Source: Nocardia iowensis
Lineage (GTDB): Bacteria > Actinomycetota > Actinomycetes > Mycobacteriales > Mycobacteriaceae
Assembly (NCBI RefSeq): GCF_019222765.1
Contig: NZ_CP078145.1
Span: 1,116,001-1,180,000 of the forward strand
Length of the DNA: 64,000 nt
Reading direction: 5' to 3'
The notes beneath the pieces are model-generated. The model was not told where the DNA came from, did not search any database, and saw only the letters and a program-made list of their open reading frames with translations. The position numbers were made by a program, and so were the translations under genes. Positions 8,937 to 17,109 of this stretch are shown here, in pieces; within the stretch, counting starts at the first letter, position 1; each line of letters begins with the position of its first letter.

Positions 8937-9257
8937 ATGAGCGAACTCGTAGCAACTCTTAGTGCGATTCGCGCCTACGGGGACGCCTCGGCCGCCATGG
9001 CGACGAGCGTCGCCACCGCGGGCGCATTCGATCAGACCGCGACCATCGCGGCGGCTGTGCCCGTCTTCGGCCTGATCGGCCAGGACTTCCTGGCGGCGTT
9101 CGCGTATGCCCAGGGCAACCATGTGGCATCCGTCTTCGAACTGGCCGGCGTGCACGCCGCCACCGCGCTGACCGCACACCAGGGCGCTGCGGCCTACCAG
9201 GCGTCCGAGCTGGCGCAGGGCGCCGAATTCAGCGCCGCGACACAGACTCTGACATGA
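8937..9257 (+). CDS. EspC/EspF-family ESX secreted protein
   Basis: 106 residues from the ATG at 8937; an upstream in-frame GTG at 8886 would add 17 unconserved residues. The core (GLIGQDFLAAFAYAQGNH, then VFELAGVHAATALTAHQGAA) follows the EspC/EspF family (DUF2580) helical hairpin, and AYQASE near the C-terminus supplies a YxxxE type VII export signal. EspC-like proteins are co-secreted with an EspA/EspE partner. The stop overlaps the start of the EspA-like gene (ATGA), consistent with stoichiometric synthesis. Confidence 0.75.
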   Translation: MSELVATLSAIRAYGDASAAMATSVATAGAFDQTATIAAAVPVFGLIGQDFLAAFAYAQGNHVASVFELAGVHAATALTAHQGAAAYQASELAQGAEFSAATQTLT

Positions 9258-10552
9258 GCTCGCCGCTGGACCAGTCGATTGTCGAGCTGCTGCGCGGCAG
9301 CTCGCTCGCGCCGATGATCGATCGGCCGGTCAACGACATCCTCAAGGACATGGGGCTGCCGCAGCTGCCCGACCTCTCCGCGGTGCCGCCGATGCCCGGC
9401 ATGCCGCCGATGCCGGTCATCGACCTGAGCGCGCTCATGCGGCCGTTCACCGATCTGGCGAGCAGCTTCGGTACCGGCGTGCTCGGCTCGACGTCCGGTC
9501 CCGGCATTGATCCGACCCAGGCGCTGAGCGGGGTCACCCAGGCACTGCAGACCGCGATGCAGATGGGTACCAGCGCATTACAGATGGCGATGCAGCTGTG
9601 GCAGGGCATGGCCGCGGCGCAGGCCGCCGAGAAGGCGGGACAGGCCGCGGCCGACGGCGCCGACCTGGCAACCCAGGGCATGCAGGAGAAGGCGGTGCTC
9701 GGCAATGCCGCGGGCTCGGTCGCCGTCGGCGGCGCGCTGCTCGGTGCGGTCATCGCCAAATACATGGCCACGATGATCGCGGCGTCCCCGCTGCTCGCTT
9801 CGCCCGGCGGTCAGTGGTTCCTGGTCGCGCAGACCGCGGAGAGCCTGGCCGAGGCGACCGCGGTGGTCGCCAAGACCAGGGTCGAGATGACCGGGCACTC
9901 GGCGAGCATGACCGCGGTCGGTCAGAAGAAGAAGATCACCGCCGCGCCCACCGGGGTGAACTCCATGGAGGGTATCCAGCAGCTGATGCAGCTGGTCCAG
10001 CCGCTGATGGGCATGGTGCAGACCGGAACACAGAGTGTGAGCCAGCTGGCTCCATTGCTCGCGCCGAAGGTGGATCCCGTCACCGACGCCAAGGCGAAAG
10101 AGGACCGGGCGCGCGAAGCACTCGCGGGTGGCGATCCCGGCAAGGGCGTCGGTGCCGGGGGGCCCGGCGGCAGCATCGGCAGCATCGGTGGCGGTCCCGG
10201 CGTCGCGCCCGCGCCGACTCCGTTGGCCCCGTGGGCCGGCACCAAGGCCGCTGGCGTCGGCCCGATGCCTGGTCTCGGTGGCGTCGGAACCGGCGGGCCC
10301 GCAACGGAAGCCACGGCCATGCGGTCGACGGTGAGCCCGGGCGCGGCCACGCCGGGCATGATGCCGCTCGCGGGGGCGGCGGGTGCCGCGGCCGGTGCGC
10401 GTGCGGATGATGTGAGCAGTGTGTCCAGCCATCTGGTCACCGGACAACACGGCGACGAGGTCGTCGGCAACATCGAGGGGGTCTCGCTGCCGGTGGTCGG
10501 CGCGACCGAGCAGGTCTCCGAACCACCGCCCGACAAGGAACTGACCCTCTGA
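9254..10552 (+). CDS. EspA/EspE-like ESX effector
   Basis: 432 residues. The N-terminal part is helical and Met/Pro-rich. A hydrophobic central section (GGALLGAVIAKYMATMIAAS) precedes AEATAVVAKTRVEMTGHSAS and TAVGQKKKITAAP, a pattern I associate with EspA/EspE-family effectors. The C-terminal half is Gly/Pro/Ala-rich and low in complexity, ending in an acidic tail. It overlaps the EspC-like gene upstream, mirroring the espA-espC and espE-espF pairs of ESX-1. Probably exported as a complex with the EspC-like partner; no enzymatic motif is visible. The hydrophobic stretch could insert into a membrane. Confidence 0.6.
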   Translation: MSSPLDQSIVELLRGSSLAPMIDRPVNDILKDMGLPQLPDLSAVPPMPGMPPMPVIDLSALMRPFTDLASSFGTGVLGSTSGPGIDPTQALSGVTQALQTAMQMGTSALQMAMQLWQGMAAAQAAEKAGQAAADGADLATQGMQEKAVLGNAAGSVAVGGALLGAVIAKYMATMIAASPLLASPGGQWFLVAQTAESLAEATAVVAKTRVEMTGHSASMTAVGQKKKITAAPTGVNSMEGIQQLMQLVQPLMGMVQTGTQSVSQLAPLLAPKVDPVTDAKAKEDRAREALAGGDPGKGVGAGGPGGSIGSIGGGPGVAPAPTPLAPWAGTKAAGVGPMPGLGGVGTGGPATEATAMRSTVSPGAATPGMMPLAGAAGAAAGARADDVSSVSSHLVTGQHGDEVVGNIEGVSLPVVGATEQVSEPPPDKELTL

Positions 10553-10562
10553 GGAGGTCACC

Positions 10563-10898
10563 ATGGCAAGCACTGGTGCGGAATTCAACGGTGTGCGGTT
10601 CGATCCGGCGGCCACCAGGGACGCCGCCATGCGGCTCGACGGACTGGCCGAGCGGCTGGAGAACGAGCTGCGGGCGGGTGAGGTCTCGCTGAAGATCGCG
10701 CCCGCTGGCGCGGATGAGGTGTCGCAGCGGGCCGCGCAGACGATGAACGAGGTCGCGGCGTCCTACGCCGAAAGCGCCGCGGCGGGCGCGCTGGAACTGC
10801 GTAAGCTGGCCGCGACGTTCCGGTCGCAGGCCCGTCAGTTCGACCGCGCGGAAGGCGACAACGCCGATTCGTTCGGCGGCGGCGCCGGTGTGGCCTGA
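10563..10898 (+). CDS. PE-like ESX secreted protein
   Basis: 111 residues with AGGAGG just before the ATG. The segment PAGADEVSQRAAQTMNEV followed by ASYAESAAAGALELRKLAAT matches the PE helical hairpin, in which the turn carries A.ADEVS. The export motif near the end is FDRAE, so phenylalanine replaces the usual Tyr of YxxxD/E. It is followed 25 bases later by a PPE-like gene, the standard PE/PPE arrangement, and by an EspG gene. Confidence 0.7.
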   Translation: MASTGAEFNGVRFDPAATRDAAMRLDGLAERLENELRAGEVSLKIAPAGADEVSQRAAQTMNEVAASYAESAAAGALELRKLAATFRSQARQFDRAEGDNADSFGGGAGVA

Positions 10899-10923
10899 CG
10901 CGGGTGACGCACACGGAGCAGCC

Positions 10924-11904
10924 ATGATCGAACCACCGGTCCCCGGTTTCACCGGGGTGGTCTGGGAGGCGCGGGAGCCGGACCGGCTCACCCGCGAGCT
11001 GTCCACCGGGCCCGGCGCAATACCGATGGCGGAGGCCGGGGCCACCTGGGCCAAGCTGGCCGCCGCCTTCGGTGCCGCGGTGATCGAATACGACCAGATC
11101 GTCGCCTCGCTGCACGGTGCGTGGGAATCTGGCACGAGTCGCCCTGTGCTGGACCGTATTTCGGTCCTTCGCGACTGGCTGACCGACGCGGCGCGGGCGG
11201 CGGGAGAGAACGCCGTGCATGCCGAAAAGCAGGCCGCGGCATATCAACTCGCCCAGCTGACAATGCCGAACGCGCTCGATGTCGCCGCCATCCAGCAGGC
11301 GCAGCGCGCGCTGGAAGCGGTCAGTGGGTCGCTCGGCGCGCCGATCAAAGCCGTTGCCGCGCAAACCGATGCCGAGACCGACCTGGCCAAGGCGGCCGCC
11401 TCCCGGGTGATGCGCACCTACGAGGCGGCCACCGAACCGCTCGCCGCACCGTGGCAGCACGAGTTGCCGCCGACGGTCGCGTCGGGCGCGGCGCTGGAAG
11501 CCGAGCAGGCGAGCACGCCGCGGGGTCCGGCGAATTCCGCGACCATGCCCGCGAGCATGTCCGGGATGGGCATGCCGGGACCGATCGGGCCGATCTCGGT
11601 GCCGCGCACCCTGTCCGCCTACCGGGCACCGGTCGTGGCGCAGTCGGCGCAGGTTACCGAGACCGTTGCGCCACAGCAGGTTCCGACGACCACCCCGGTG
11701 ACATCACCGTCCATGGTGCCGCCGGGAGCGATGGCGCCCGCCGCGGCAGGCGCGCAGGAGGAGGAATACCAGTCCTCCCGTGCCGGTGTGGCGTCGACCG
11801 CCGAGTTCAATCCCGATCTCGGCATCGTCTCCGCGCCCGCCGTGCTCGGCGCGCCCGACCAGCCGGAATCGACCGGCCAGTCCGCGACGGGAGGTGGCAC
11901 GTGA
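10924..11904 (+). CDS. PPE-like ESX secreted protein
   Basis: 326 residues from the ATG at 10924 (GGAGC upstream); an in-frame GTG at 10888 would overlap the PE gene. The N-terminal 180 residues are long helices with LTRELSTGPGAIPMAEAGAT and WAKLAAAFGAAVIEYDQIV, as in the PPE fold, and AWESG fills the WxG turn. The literal Pro-Pro-Glu is approximated by MIEPPVPG. The C-terminal third is Pro/Ala/Met-rich and disordered. The stop overlaps the GTG of the downstream EspG gene, so PE, PPE and chaperone are made together. Confidence 0.7.
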   Translation: MIEPPVPGFTGVVWEAREPDRLTRELSTGPGAIPMAEAGATWAKLAAAFGAAVIEYDQIVASLHGAWESGTSRPVLDRISVLRDWLTDAARAAGENAVHAEKQAAAYQLAQLTMPNALDVAAIQQAQRALEAVSGSLGAPIKAVAAQTDAETDLAKAAASRVMRTYEAATEPLAAPWQHELPPTVASGAALEAEQASTPRGPANSATMPASMSGMGMPGPIGPISVPRTLSAYRAPVVAQSAQVTETVAPQQVPTTTPVTSPSMVPPGAMAPAAAGAQEEEYQSSRAGVASTAEFNPDLGIVSAPAVLGAPDQPESTGQSATGGGT

Positions 11905-12692
11905 CAACCATGACCAACGACGGGTTGCTCGCCGTTGCCGACCAACTCGGCGTGCAGACCTTGCCCCTGGTACTCGCGGTCGGCCCGCAACAGGACTCGT
12001 TCGACGAATGGGCCGAGGCGCAGCGGGCGGCGATGTCGAGCCTGATCGCCGAGGGCGTCATCGATGCCTACGGCGAGGTCGACGCCGAACTGAGTCTCGC
12101 GCTGCACACGCTCGCCCAACCCGAGCAGGAGCTGGTTGCCCGAATTTTTACCGGTGACAAGCCGATTCGGGTCTGCCTTGCGCGCCGGGGCAGCCAGCAC
12201 GCGCTCGCCGTGCGCACCGGGGACGACTTCGATATCCGCACCGTCTGGTCCGACGGCTCCGGCGCCGCGCTGGCGCGGCCGGTGCTCGAAGTGCTTGGCC
12301 GGGCGCAGCCCGCGGATGTCGCCAATTTCAGCGCACCCGCGGAGGCGCTGAGCGAACGGCTCGCGGGGGCGACCACCTCCTCGGACTTCGCGGACGCGGT
12401 GTACGCCCTCGGCGTCGCCGACCGGGATGCCGCCGGGTACGGGCTCGCCTTCGCGTCCTGCCATGCCTACGCCGAGATCGTGGTCTGCACCCACGTCGAC
12501 GGCGTGACAACCCGACCGCCAGGCGCGGTCGCCATATACGACACCGGACGGGGACGCATCGTCGCCTCGCCCGGTATCGCCCAGGACCAGCAGCTTTGGT
12601 CCACGGTCACACCGGGCACCGATCACCGTATCGCGCAAGCGATTTCGGGCTTGGTCGAAACGCTGCCCGGGGGGAGGTGGCTGCCGCAGTAA
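11901..12692 (+). CDS. espG: EspG-family ESX substrate chaperone (second copy)
   Basis: 263 residues starting at GTG 11901, overlapping the PPE stop (GTGA) and preceded by GGGAGG; an ATG lies three codons on. LLAVADQLGVQTLPLVLAVG and QDSFDEWAEAQRAAMSSLI are typical EspG N-terminal strand/helix features. The fold binds PPE tips. Its position directly after the PE/PPE pair makes that pair the likely client, while the copy at 7278 pairs with the EspB-like gene. The 12693-12791 gap separates it from the Esx genes. Confidence 0.85.
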   Translation: MTTMTNDGLLAVADQLGVQTLPLVLAVGPQQDSFDEWAEAQRAAMSSLIAEGVIDAYGEVDAELSLALHTLAQPEQELVARIFTGDKPIRVCLARRGSQHALAVRTGDDFDIRTVWSDGSGAALARPVLEVLGRAQPADVANFSAPAEALSERLAGATTSSDFADAVYALGVADRDAAGYGLAFASCHAYAEIVVCTHVDGVTTRPPGAVAIYDTGRGRIVASPGIAQDQQLWSTVTPGTDHRIAQAISGLVETLPGGRWLPQ

Positions 12693-12727
12693 TCCGGACG
12701 GTGAACACAGCAGTTATCTCGAACTCG

Positions 12728-12751
12728 GGTGATGCCTCCATGGGCATCACC
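12728..12751 (+). terminator. Hairpin in the espG-esx gap
   Basis: GGTGATGCC-TCCATG-GGCATCACC forms a 9-bp stem followed by a short pyrimidine stretch. It lies 36 bases after espG and 41 bases before the first Esx gene, so it could partly terminate the long substrate transcript or mark an RNA processing point that sets Esx expression apart. Confidence 0.45.
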
Positions 12752-12791
12752 TTCTGGCACAGTAATTTTCCAGAAGGAAGGTGCAAATAGC

Positions 12792-13088
12792 ATGTCGGGT
12801 AGTGGTGTAAGTAATAGTGCTGCCGCTGATCAAGCAGCGAGTGACATGGGCGAGGTCGTGATGGCCATCCGCACGACCATCGACAAGATCCAGGACGAGG
12901 TCCAAGCGGCCGCCAAGGGCTGGAAGGGCGAGGCGTCGCAGGCGTTCAACGACGCCGCCATCGCGTGGGACGGCGAGGCGCGTCGTCTCAAGGCGCTGCT
13001 CGACGACATGGGCCAGAAGGTCGGTGTCGGTGCCGAGAAGCTGCGTGCGATGGACTCCAACAACGACTTCGGCGGCCTCAAGATCTAG
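12792..13088 (+). CDS. WXG100 protein, EsxB/CFP-10-like
   Basis: 98 residues from the ATG at 12792 with GGAAGG upstream; an in-frame ATG at 12729 would run through the hairpin. Two helices flank W43-K-G45, the WXG turn. The C-terminus (EKLRAMDSNNDF) lacks YxxxD/E. WXG100 proteins form antiparallel heterodimers exported through EccC; the partner is the next gene. Placement at the end of the substrate block and next to eccB matches ESX loci generally. Confidence 0.9.
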   Translation: MSGSGVSNSAAADQAASDMGEVVMAIRTTIDKIQDEVQAAAKGWKGEASQAFNDAAIAWDGEARRLKALLDDMGQKVGVGAEKLRAMDSNNDFGGLKI

Positions 13089-13131
13089 CAGCGGCAATCG
13101 CCGACCTCACACTTCGAACAAAGGTAGAAAT

Positions 13132-13428
13132 ATGACAGACATGCTCTATGACAAGGCCACGATGCTCGGTCTGTACGAGAGCCTGAAGACCTACCACGGC
13201 ACGCTGATGCAGCAGGTAGAGGTGGACTTCCCGGCCGCGACGAACAAGTTGCAGACGGCGTGGGAAAACAACGCCTCTTTCTCGGCATTCATGGATGTCA
13301 AGAAGTCTTGGGACACCCAGTTCTCGGACACCAACGAGATCCTGCAGCGGATCGCCACCGAGGTGGACAACTCGCTGCAGCGCGCGTTCCATACCGACCA
13401 GACCATCGGTGACGGCTTCGGCGCCTGA
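13132..13428 (+). CDS. WXG100-family partner with WEN in place of WXG, EsxA-like
   Basis: 98 residues; the start is the ATG at 13132 with AAAGG upstream, 43 bases after the EsxB-like stop. The helical hairpin is clear, but the turn reads W44-E-N46, so the glycine is replaced. Trp is kept in AWENNASFSAF. It is expected to pair with the EsxB-like protein as a secreted heterodimer. The C-terminus has no YxxxD/E. Confidence 0.82.
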   Translation: MTDMLYDKATMLGLYESLKTYHGTLMQQVEVDFPAATNKLQTAWENNASFSAFMDVKKSWDTQFSDTNEILQRIATEVDNSLQRAFHTDQTIGDGFGA

Positions 13429-13450
13429 GTCGAGTCGAATCGACTGAACA

Positions 13451-13489
13451 CCACGGCCGGCCGGAACATACTGTTCCGGCCGGCCGTGG
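13451..13489. terminator. Bidirectional terminator between esx pair and eccB
   Basis: A perfect 18-bp stem (CCACGGCCGGCCGGAACA and its complement) with a 3-base loop TAC lies between convergent genes, 22 bases after the EsxA-like stop and 11 bases beyond the eccB stop. Confidence 0.85.
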
Positions 13490-13500
13490 TCGTTGGTGGG

Positions 13501-15051
13501 TTACCGGCCTTGCGGCAGGGTGTCGTAGCTGACCAGCGCGTCCTTCTTGGACAGTGTCGGACCCGGAACCAGTTGTCCCACAATGGCCCAGGGGGCCAGC
13601 CGGGGCGCATTGCCGAGCCCGAGCAGCTGCGCGGTCTCCGCGTCCGGAATGCCATAGCGAATGCCGTTGTCCGCCACATAGAACAGGCTGCCGCGGCGGG
13701 GACTGCCCGGCTCCGTCCCGGTGATCCGCACGAATTCACCGGTGGTCGGCGGGATGTAGGCGTTGTCCACCCGGTCGCCGCTGCCGTCGGAGCTGGACAG
13801 TGTGACCGGCTTGGACGAGTCGGCCAGCGGCAGTCTGGTGCCAGCGAGCAGGCTCACGGTGGCGCGATCGGTCGGTCCGTCGGCGACGCCGCCGCTCTGC
13901 TGGGTCTTCGCCCAGGAGATGCAGCCGACCGGGGCATCCTCGGCGGACAGGATCTTCGGCGTGACCGCGGGAAAGTGGTCGAGCGGAAGCTGGTGCAGCA
14001 CCGGCATATTGGTGAGTACGTCCGGCGCGACCGCCTTGATCTCGCGCATGCCCTGCGAATTCGCGGTCCGCAGCACCTGTGCCGCGAAATCACTGATCCG
14101 TTGCACCCCGTCGGCCAGCACCACATACAGCTCGGACCGATCCTCGCGGCCGACACCACCCACCGCGATGACGCCGCCGATCGGCACGTCGGACAGGCGG
14201 CCGGGGCCCGGCTGGCCCGCCTGCGGGATGTCCGGCGGGGCCAGCGGCGGCACCGCGGTCGCGGCGTTCAGCAACGAAGGCCCGATCGGACGAGGCCGTG
14301 CCGTACCGAGACCCATCGCCCGCGACATCACCGAGTTCGCCGGATCGAGCTCCGCGCGCTTGCCGTCGTAGATCAGGTAGGTCTTGCCCTGCCGGTGCAC
14401 CAGCATGGCCTCGTCCGCGCCGGTGCGCCGAATGCGTTCGTTCAGCTCGGGTCGGCCGGTGAACACGGTGGTGGTCACCCCGCTGGCGGAGGCCGCGCTG
14501 CCGGTGCTGGACAGCTGCACCGTCTCACACAGCGACCAGTCCGATCGATTGCCCTGATTGGAACCGGGCAGCGCGGACGGAGCACCTGGGATGCCGAGCA
14601 TCGGGCCGCGCGGCAGCGAGGCAAGTTTGCTGTCCTTCACCGAATTCGGCTTCTCGGCGCTGCCGCTGATCAGCCGCGCCGAGGCCAGGTTCAGCGTCGG
14701 ATGCAACGTGGTCTTTCCCGAGTCGTCCTGCACGACGACATACAGCGCGCCGCTCTCCTTACCCATGACGATCTTCGATTCGCCGACCGAGCCCTGCGGG
14801 CGCAGGAACGCCAGGATCGCGCAACCCGCCACCACCAGAATGCCGAGCACCAGGCCGACGAACATCGAGCGCGACTGCGAACGCATGGGGTCGTGCAGCA
14901 TTCGCACGTCGCGGCGGACCAGCGCGTGGTCGAGCCGGCGCAGCAGGAAACGGTATCCGTTGACCTGGGCCTTGGTGGTCAGCTGAGCAGGCACGTGCTC
15001 TCCATCGTCACGATCTTCGTCCGTCGCATCCGCGGACCCCTCCTCCGTCAT
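13501..15051 (-). CDS. eccB: Type VII secretion protein EccB (first ESX locus)
   Basis: 516 residues. EccB is a core component of the ESX inner-membrane complex, with a short cytosolic N-terminus, one membrane helix and a large periplasmic domain. Seen here: TTKAQVNGYRFLLRRLDHAL at residues 25-44 and MLHDPMRSQSR (51-61), both family hallmarks, a membrane helix at 63-84, then a long extracytoplasmic region with few cysteines. It is transcribed away from eccE, so the two share the 256-base gap 15052-15307 as a divergent promoter region. The paralogue at 50245 has the same layout but lacks the acidic N-terminal extension. Confidence 0.95.
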   Translation of the reverse strand: MTEEGSADATDEDRDDGEHVPAQLTTKAQVNGYRFLLRRLDHALVRRDVRMLHDPMRSQSRSMFVGLVLGILVVAGCAILAFLRPQGSVGESKIVMGKESGALYVVVQDDSGKTTLHPTLNLASARLISGSAEKPNSVKDSKLASLPRGPMLGIPGAPSALPGSNQGNRSDWSLCETVQLSSTGSAASASGVTTTVFTGRPELNERIRRTGADEAMLVHRQGKTYLIYDGKRAELDPANSVMSRAMGLGTARPRPIGPSLLNAATAVPPLAPPDIPQAGQPGPGRLSDVPIGGVIAVGGVGREDRSELYVVLADGVQRISDFAAQVLRTANSQGMREIKAVAPDVLTNMPVLHQLPLDHFPAVTPKILSAEDAPVGCISWAKTQQSGGVADGPTDRATVSLLAGTRLPLADSSKPVTLSSSDGSGDRVDNAYIPPTTGEFVRITGTEPGSPRRGSLFYVADNGIRYGIPDAETAQLLGLGNAPRLAPWAIVGQLVPGPTLSKKDALVSYDTLPQGR

Positions 15052-15307
15052 TCTGTCGCAAGTCGCATCCGGGCCGCAGCGGTCCGGGCATGCGCCGAGC
15101 CGATGGACCGTCAGGAAGGCGACATGACGGGTACCGCCAGGAAGAGCGGTTCGGAATCAACCGTATCGGCCCAGCCCCCGGTGTCAATCGGGCGCCGCTC
15201 ACCGAACCGCGCACCCGCCGCGAATAGTGTTGCCGCACGGTACTGTGAGCCGTGACGGACCCAAGGCGCCGGGCTACTCCGGCCGCCGGATTTCGAGGCG
15301 AACAAGC

Positions 15308-17071
15308 GTGAACGAGGCTGTGAACGAACCGGAACCACCCGAGAACACGGCGCTGCACGACCCCGAGTTCTGGCTCTTCCGCCAGATGCCGCTGCGGTTG
15401 ATGGTTCCGCTCGCCCTGCTCGCGGCCCTGGCCGCCTGGATCGCCACCGCGTTGGACGCGCCGCTGTGGGGGATCATCACCGCGGGCGCGGTGGTGTTGA
15501 TCCTCGGGGCGGCGCCGGTGCGCAAGCGGGATCCGCGCAATCTGGCCGGGCTGGTCGCCAGAGGCATCGCCTTCCGCTGGCGGCGGACCAAGCCGGGGCC
15601 GCTGGTCACCGGCCCGGACGCAATCGACGTGCCACTGCCGGAGGGCGGTAGCTACGGCGTGCGCTGGGATGGCGAGCTGCTGACCACGATGATTCGCATC
15701 GACCCGCCGCCGGACGCGCTGACCCTGCTGCGCCGTGGCTCGCTGAGCACCGACCAGGTGCTGCCGCTCATCGAGGTCGCCAAGTGCCTCGAGCAATTCG
15801 ACATCAGCCTGGCCTCGGTCGATGTGATCAGCACCGGCGCGCGGACCGCGGGTGGTGGCCAGGTCGCCCAGCTCTACGACCGGATCATCGGGCCGTTGCC
15901 CGCCATCGCGCACCGCACGGTGTGGCTGGTGCTTCGCCTGGACCCGCTGGCCAACGCCGAGGCGGTGGACAACCGCGGCGGCGGTGGCACCGGCGCGCTG
16001 CGCACCGCGACCATCGCGACCCGCCGGGTGGCCAATCGGCTTGCCGCGCGCGATATCTCGGCCTCGGTGCTGACCGCGGCGGAAATGAACACCGCGGCGC
16101 GCAGACTGACCCGGGGTATTCCACTGGAGGAGTTCGTCGAGACGCCGATCTCGCTGGTGCACGACGACATGCTGTACCTCACCAGTTACGAGATCGGCCC
16201 CGAGCTGATCGGTGAGCGCGGCTTCGCCGACATCTGGGCGACGCCGAGTCTCGGCACCACGGTGACCGTCCGGCTGCGGCCGGGCGAGCGGAAACCGGGC
16301 CGGGCCCATGAATCCGCGGAGCCACCGGTCACCTTGGCCGCCCTGGTTCGATTCGACACCGCCTACGAGCCGGACGAGCCGCCCGTGCCGGGGCTGCGGC
16401 CACTGCCGGGCAGGCAATACCGGGCCCTGCTGGACTGTCTGCCGCTGCGCGCGGGCCGCGGCGAGGCCGGGAGTGCGAGCGACTACCGTGGCCCGCTCTC
16501 GGCGCTACGCGGGATCGCCGTGCCCACCGCGGGCTGCGGTCAGCTGATCGGCGCCGACGACATCGGGCAGGGGATCGCGGTGCCGCTGATCGGTGACGGC
16601 ACTCGGCATCTCGAGGTGATCGGCAAGCTGGACCTGGCCCAGCAGGTGATCCTGCGGGCCATCGCGCTCGGCGCGCACACCGTTGTGCACACCGACCGGC
16701 CCGAAGCCTGGCACTCGATGGTCGCCAATGTCGCTTCGCCGCACTCCCTTTCGCTCGCGCCCCGGTTCGCGGGCGCCAGCCTGCATCCGGCGCCGGTCAG
16801 CCCGCAGCCTGGCATCATCGGCTCCCTCGCGACCGTGGTGGTGTTCGACGGCATCGCACCGACCACCCTCACCGGTGGCGCGACCATCGTGCACGTTCGT
16901 GACCCGCACGACCCGCCGGGCCAATTCGCCGCCGACGTGGTGCTCGTCCAGGACCCGGCGTCGCCGAATCTGATCACGGTCCGCACGTCGACGGCCAGCG
17001 CCACCGTCAACATGGTGACCACGCCCGACGAGATGTGGTACATCGGCGAATCGCTGGCCGCCGCCCGCTGA
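15308..17071 (+). CDS. eccE: Type VII secretion protein EccE (first ESX locus)
   Basis: 587 residues from GTG 15308 (GAGG upstream); a second GTG at 15320 is possible. Two adjacent membrane helices near the N-terminus (LRLMVPLALLAALAAWIATA and GIITAGAVVLILGAA) precede a soluble domain, as in EccE, which sits at the periphery of the ESX membrane complex. PLPAIAHRTVWLVLRLDP and GCGQLIGADDIGQG recur in the second EccE (48481-50133). The gene converges on eccA across a terminator hairpin. Confidence 0.88.
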   Translation: MNEAVNEPEPPENTALHDPEFWLFRQMPLRLMVPLALLAALAAWIATALDAPLWGIITAGAVVLILGAAPVRKRDPRNLAGLVARGIAFRWRRTKPGPLVTGPDAIDVPLPEGGSYGVRWDGELLTTMIRIDPPPDALTLLRRGSLSTDQVLPLIEVAKCLEQFDISLASVDVISTGARTAGGGQVAQLYDRIIGPLPAIAHRTVWLVLRLDPLANAEAVDNRGGGGTGALRTATIATRRVANRLAARDISASVLTAAEMNTAARRLTRGIPLEEFVETPISLVHDDMLYLTSYEIGPELIGERGFADIWATPSLGTTVTVRLRPGERKPGRAHESAEPPVTLAALVRFDTAYEPDEPPVPGLRPLPGRQYRALLDCLPLRAGRGEAGSASDYRGPLSALRGIAVPTAGCGQLIGADDIGQGIAVPLIGDGTRHLEVIGKLDLAQQVILRAIALGAHTVVHTDRPEAWHSMVANVASPHSLSLAPRFAGASLHPAPVSPQPGIIGSLATVVVFDGIAPTTLTGGATIVHVRDPHDPPGQFAADVVLVQDPASPNLITVRTSTASATVNMVTTPDEMWYIGESLAAAR

Positions 17072-17093
17072 GGGCCGGAATTCCTTCCGGCCC
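17072..17093. terminator. Terminator hairpin between eccE and eccA
   Basis: GGGCCGGAA-TTCC-TTCCGGCCC is a perfect 9-bp stem directly after the eccE stop, followed by T-containing sequence; it can serve both converging genes. Confidence 0.75.
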
Positions 17094-17109
17094 TTCGGCT
17101 TTCGGTGCG

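Noticed and set aside
13486..15255. 589-codon plus-strand open frame opposite eccB
   Set aside because: Antisense shadow; eccB on the minus strand has clear family motifs.
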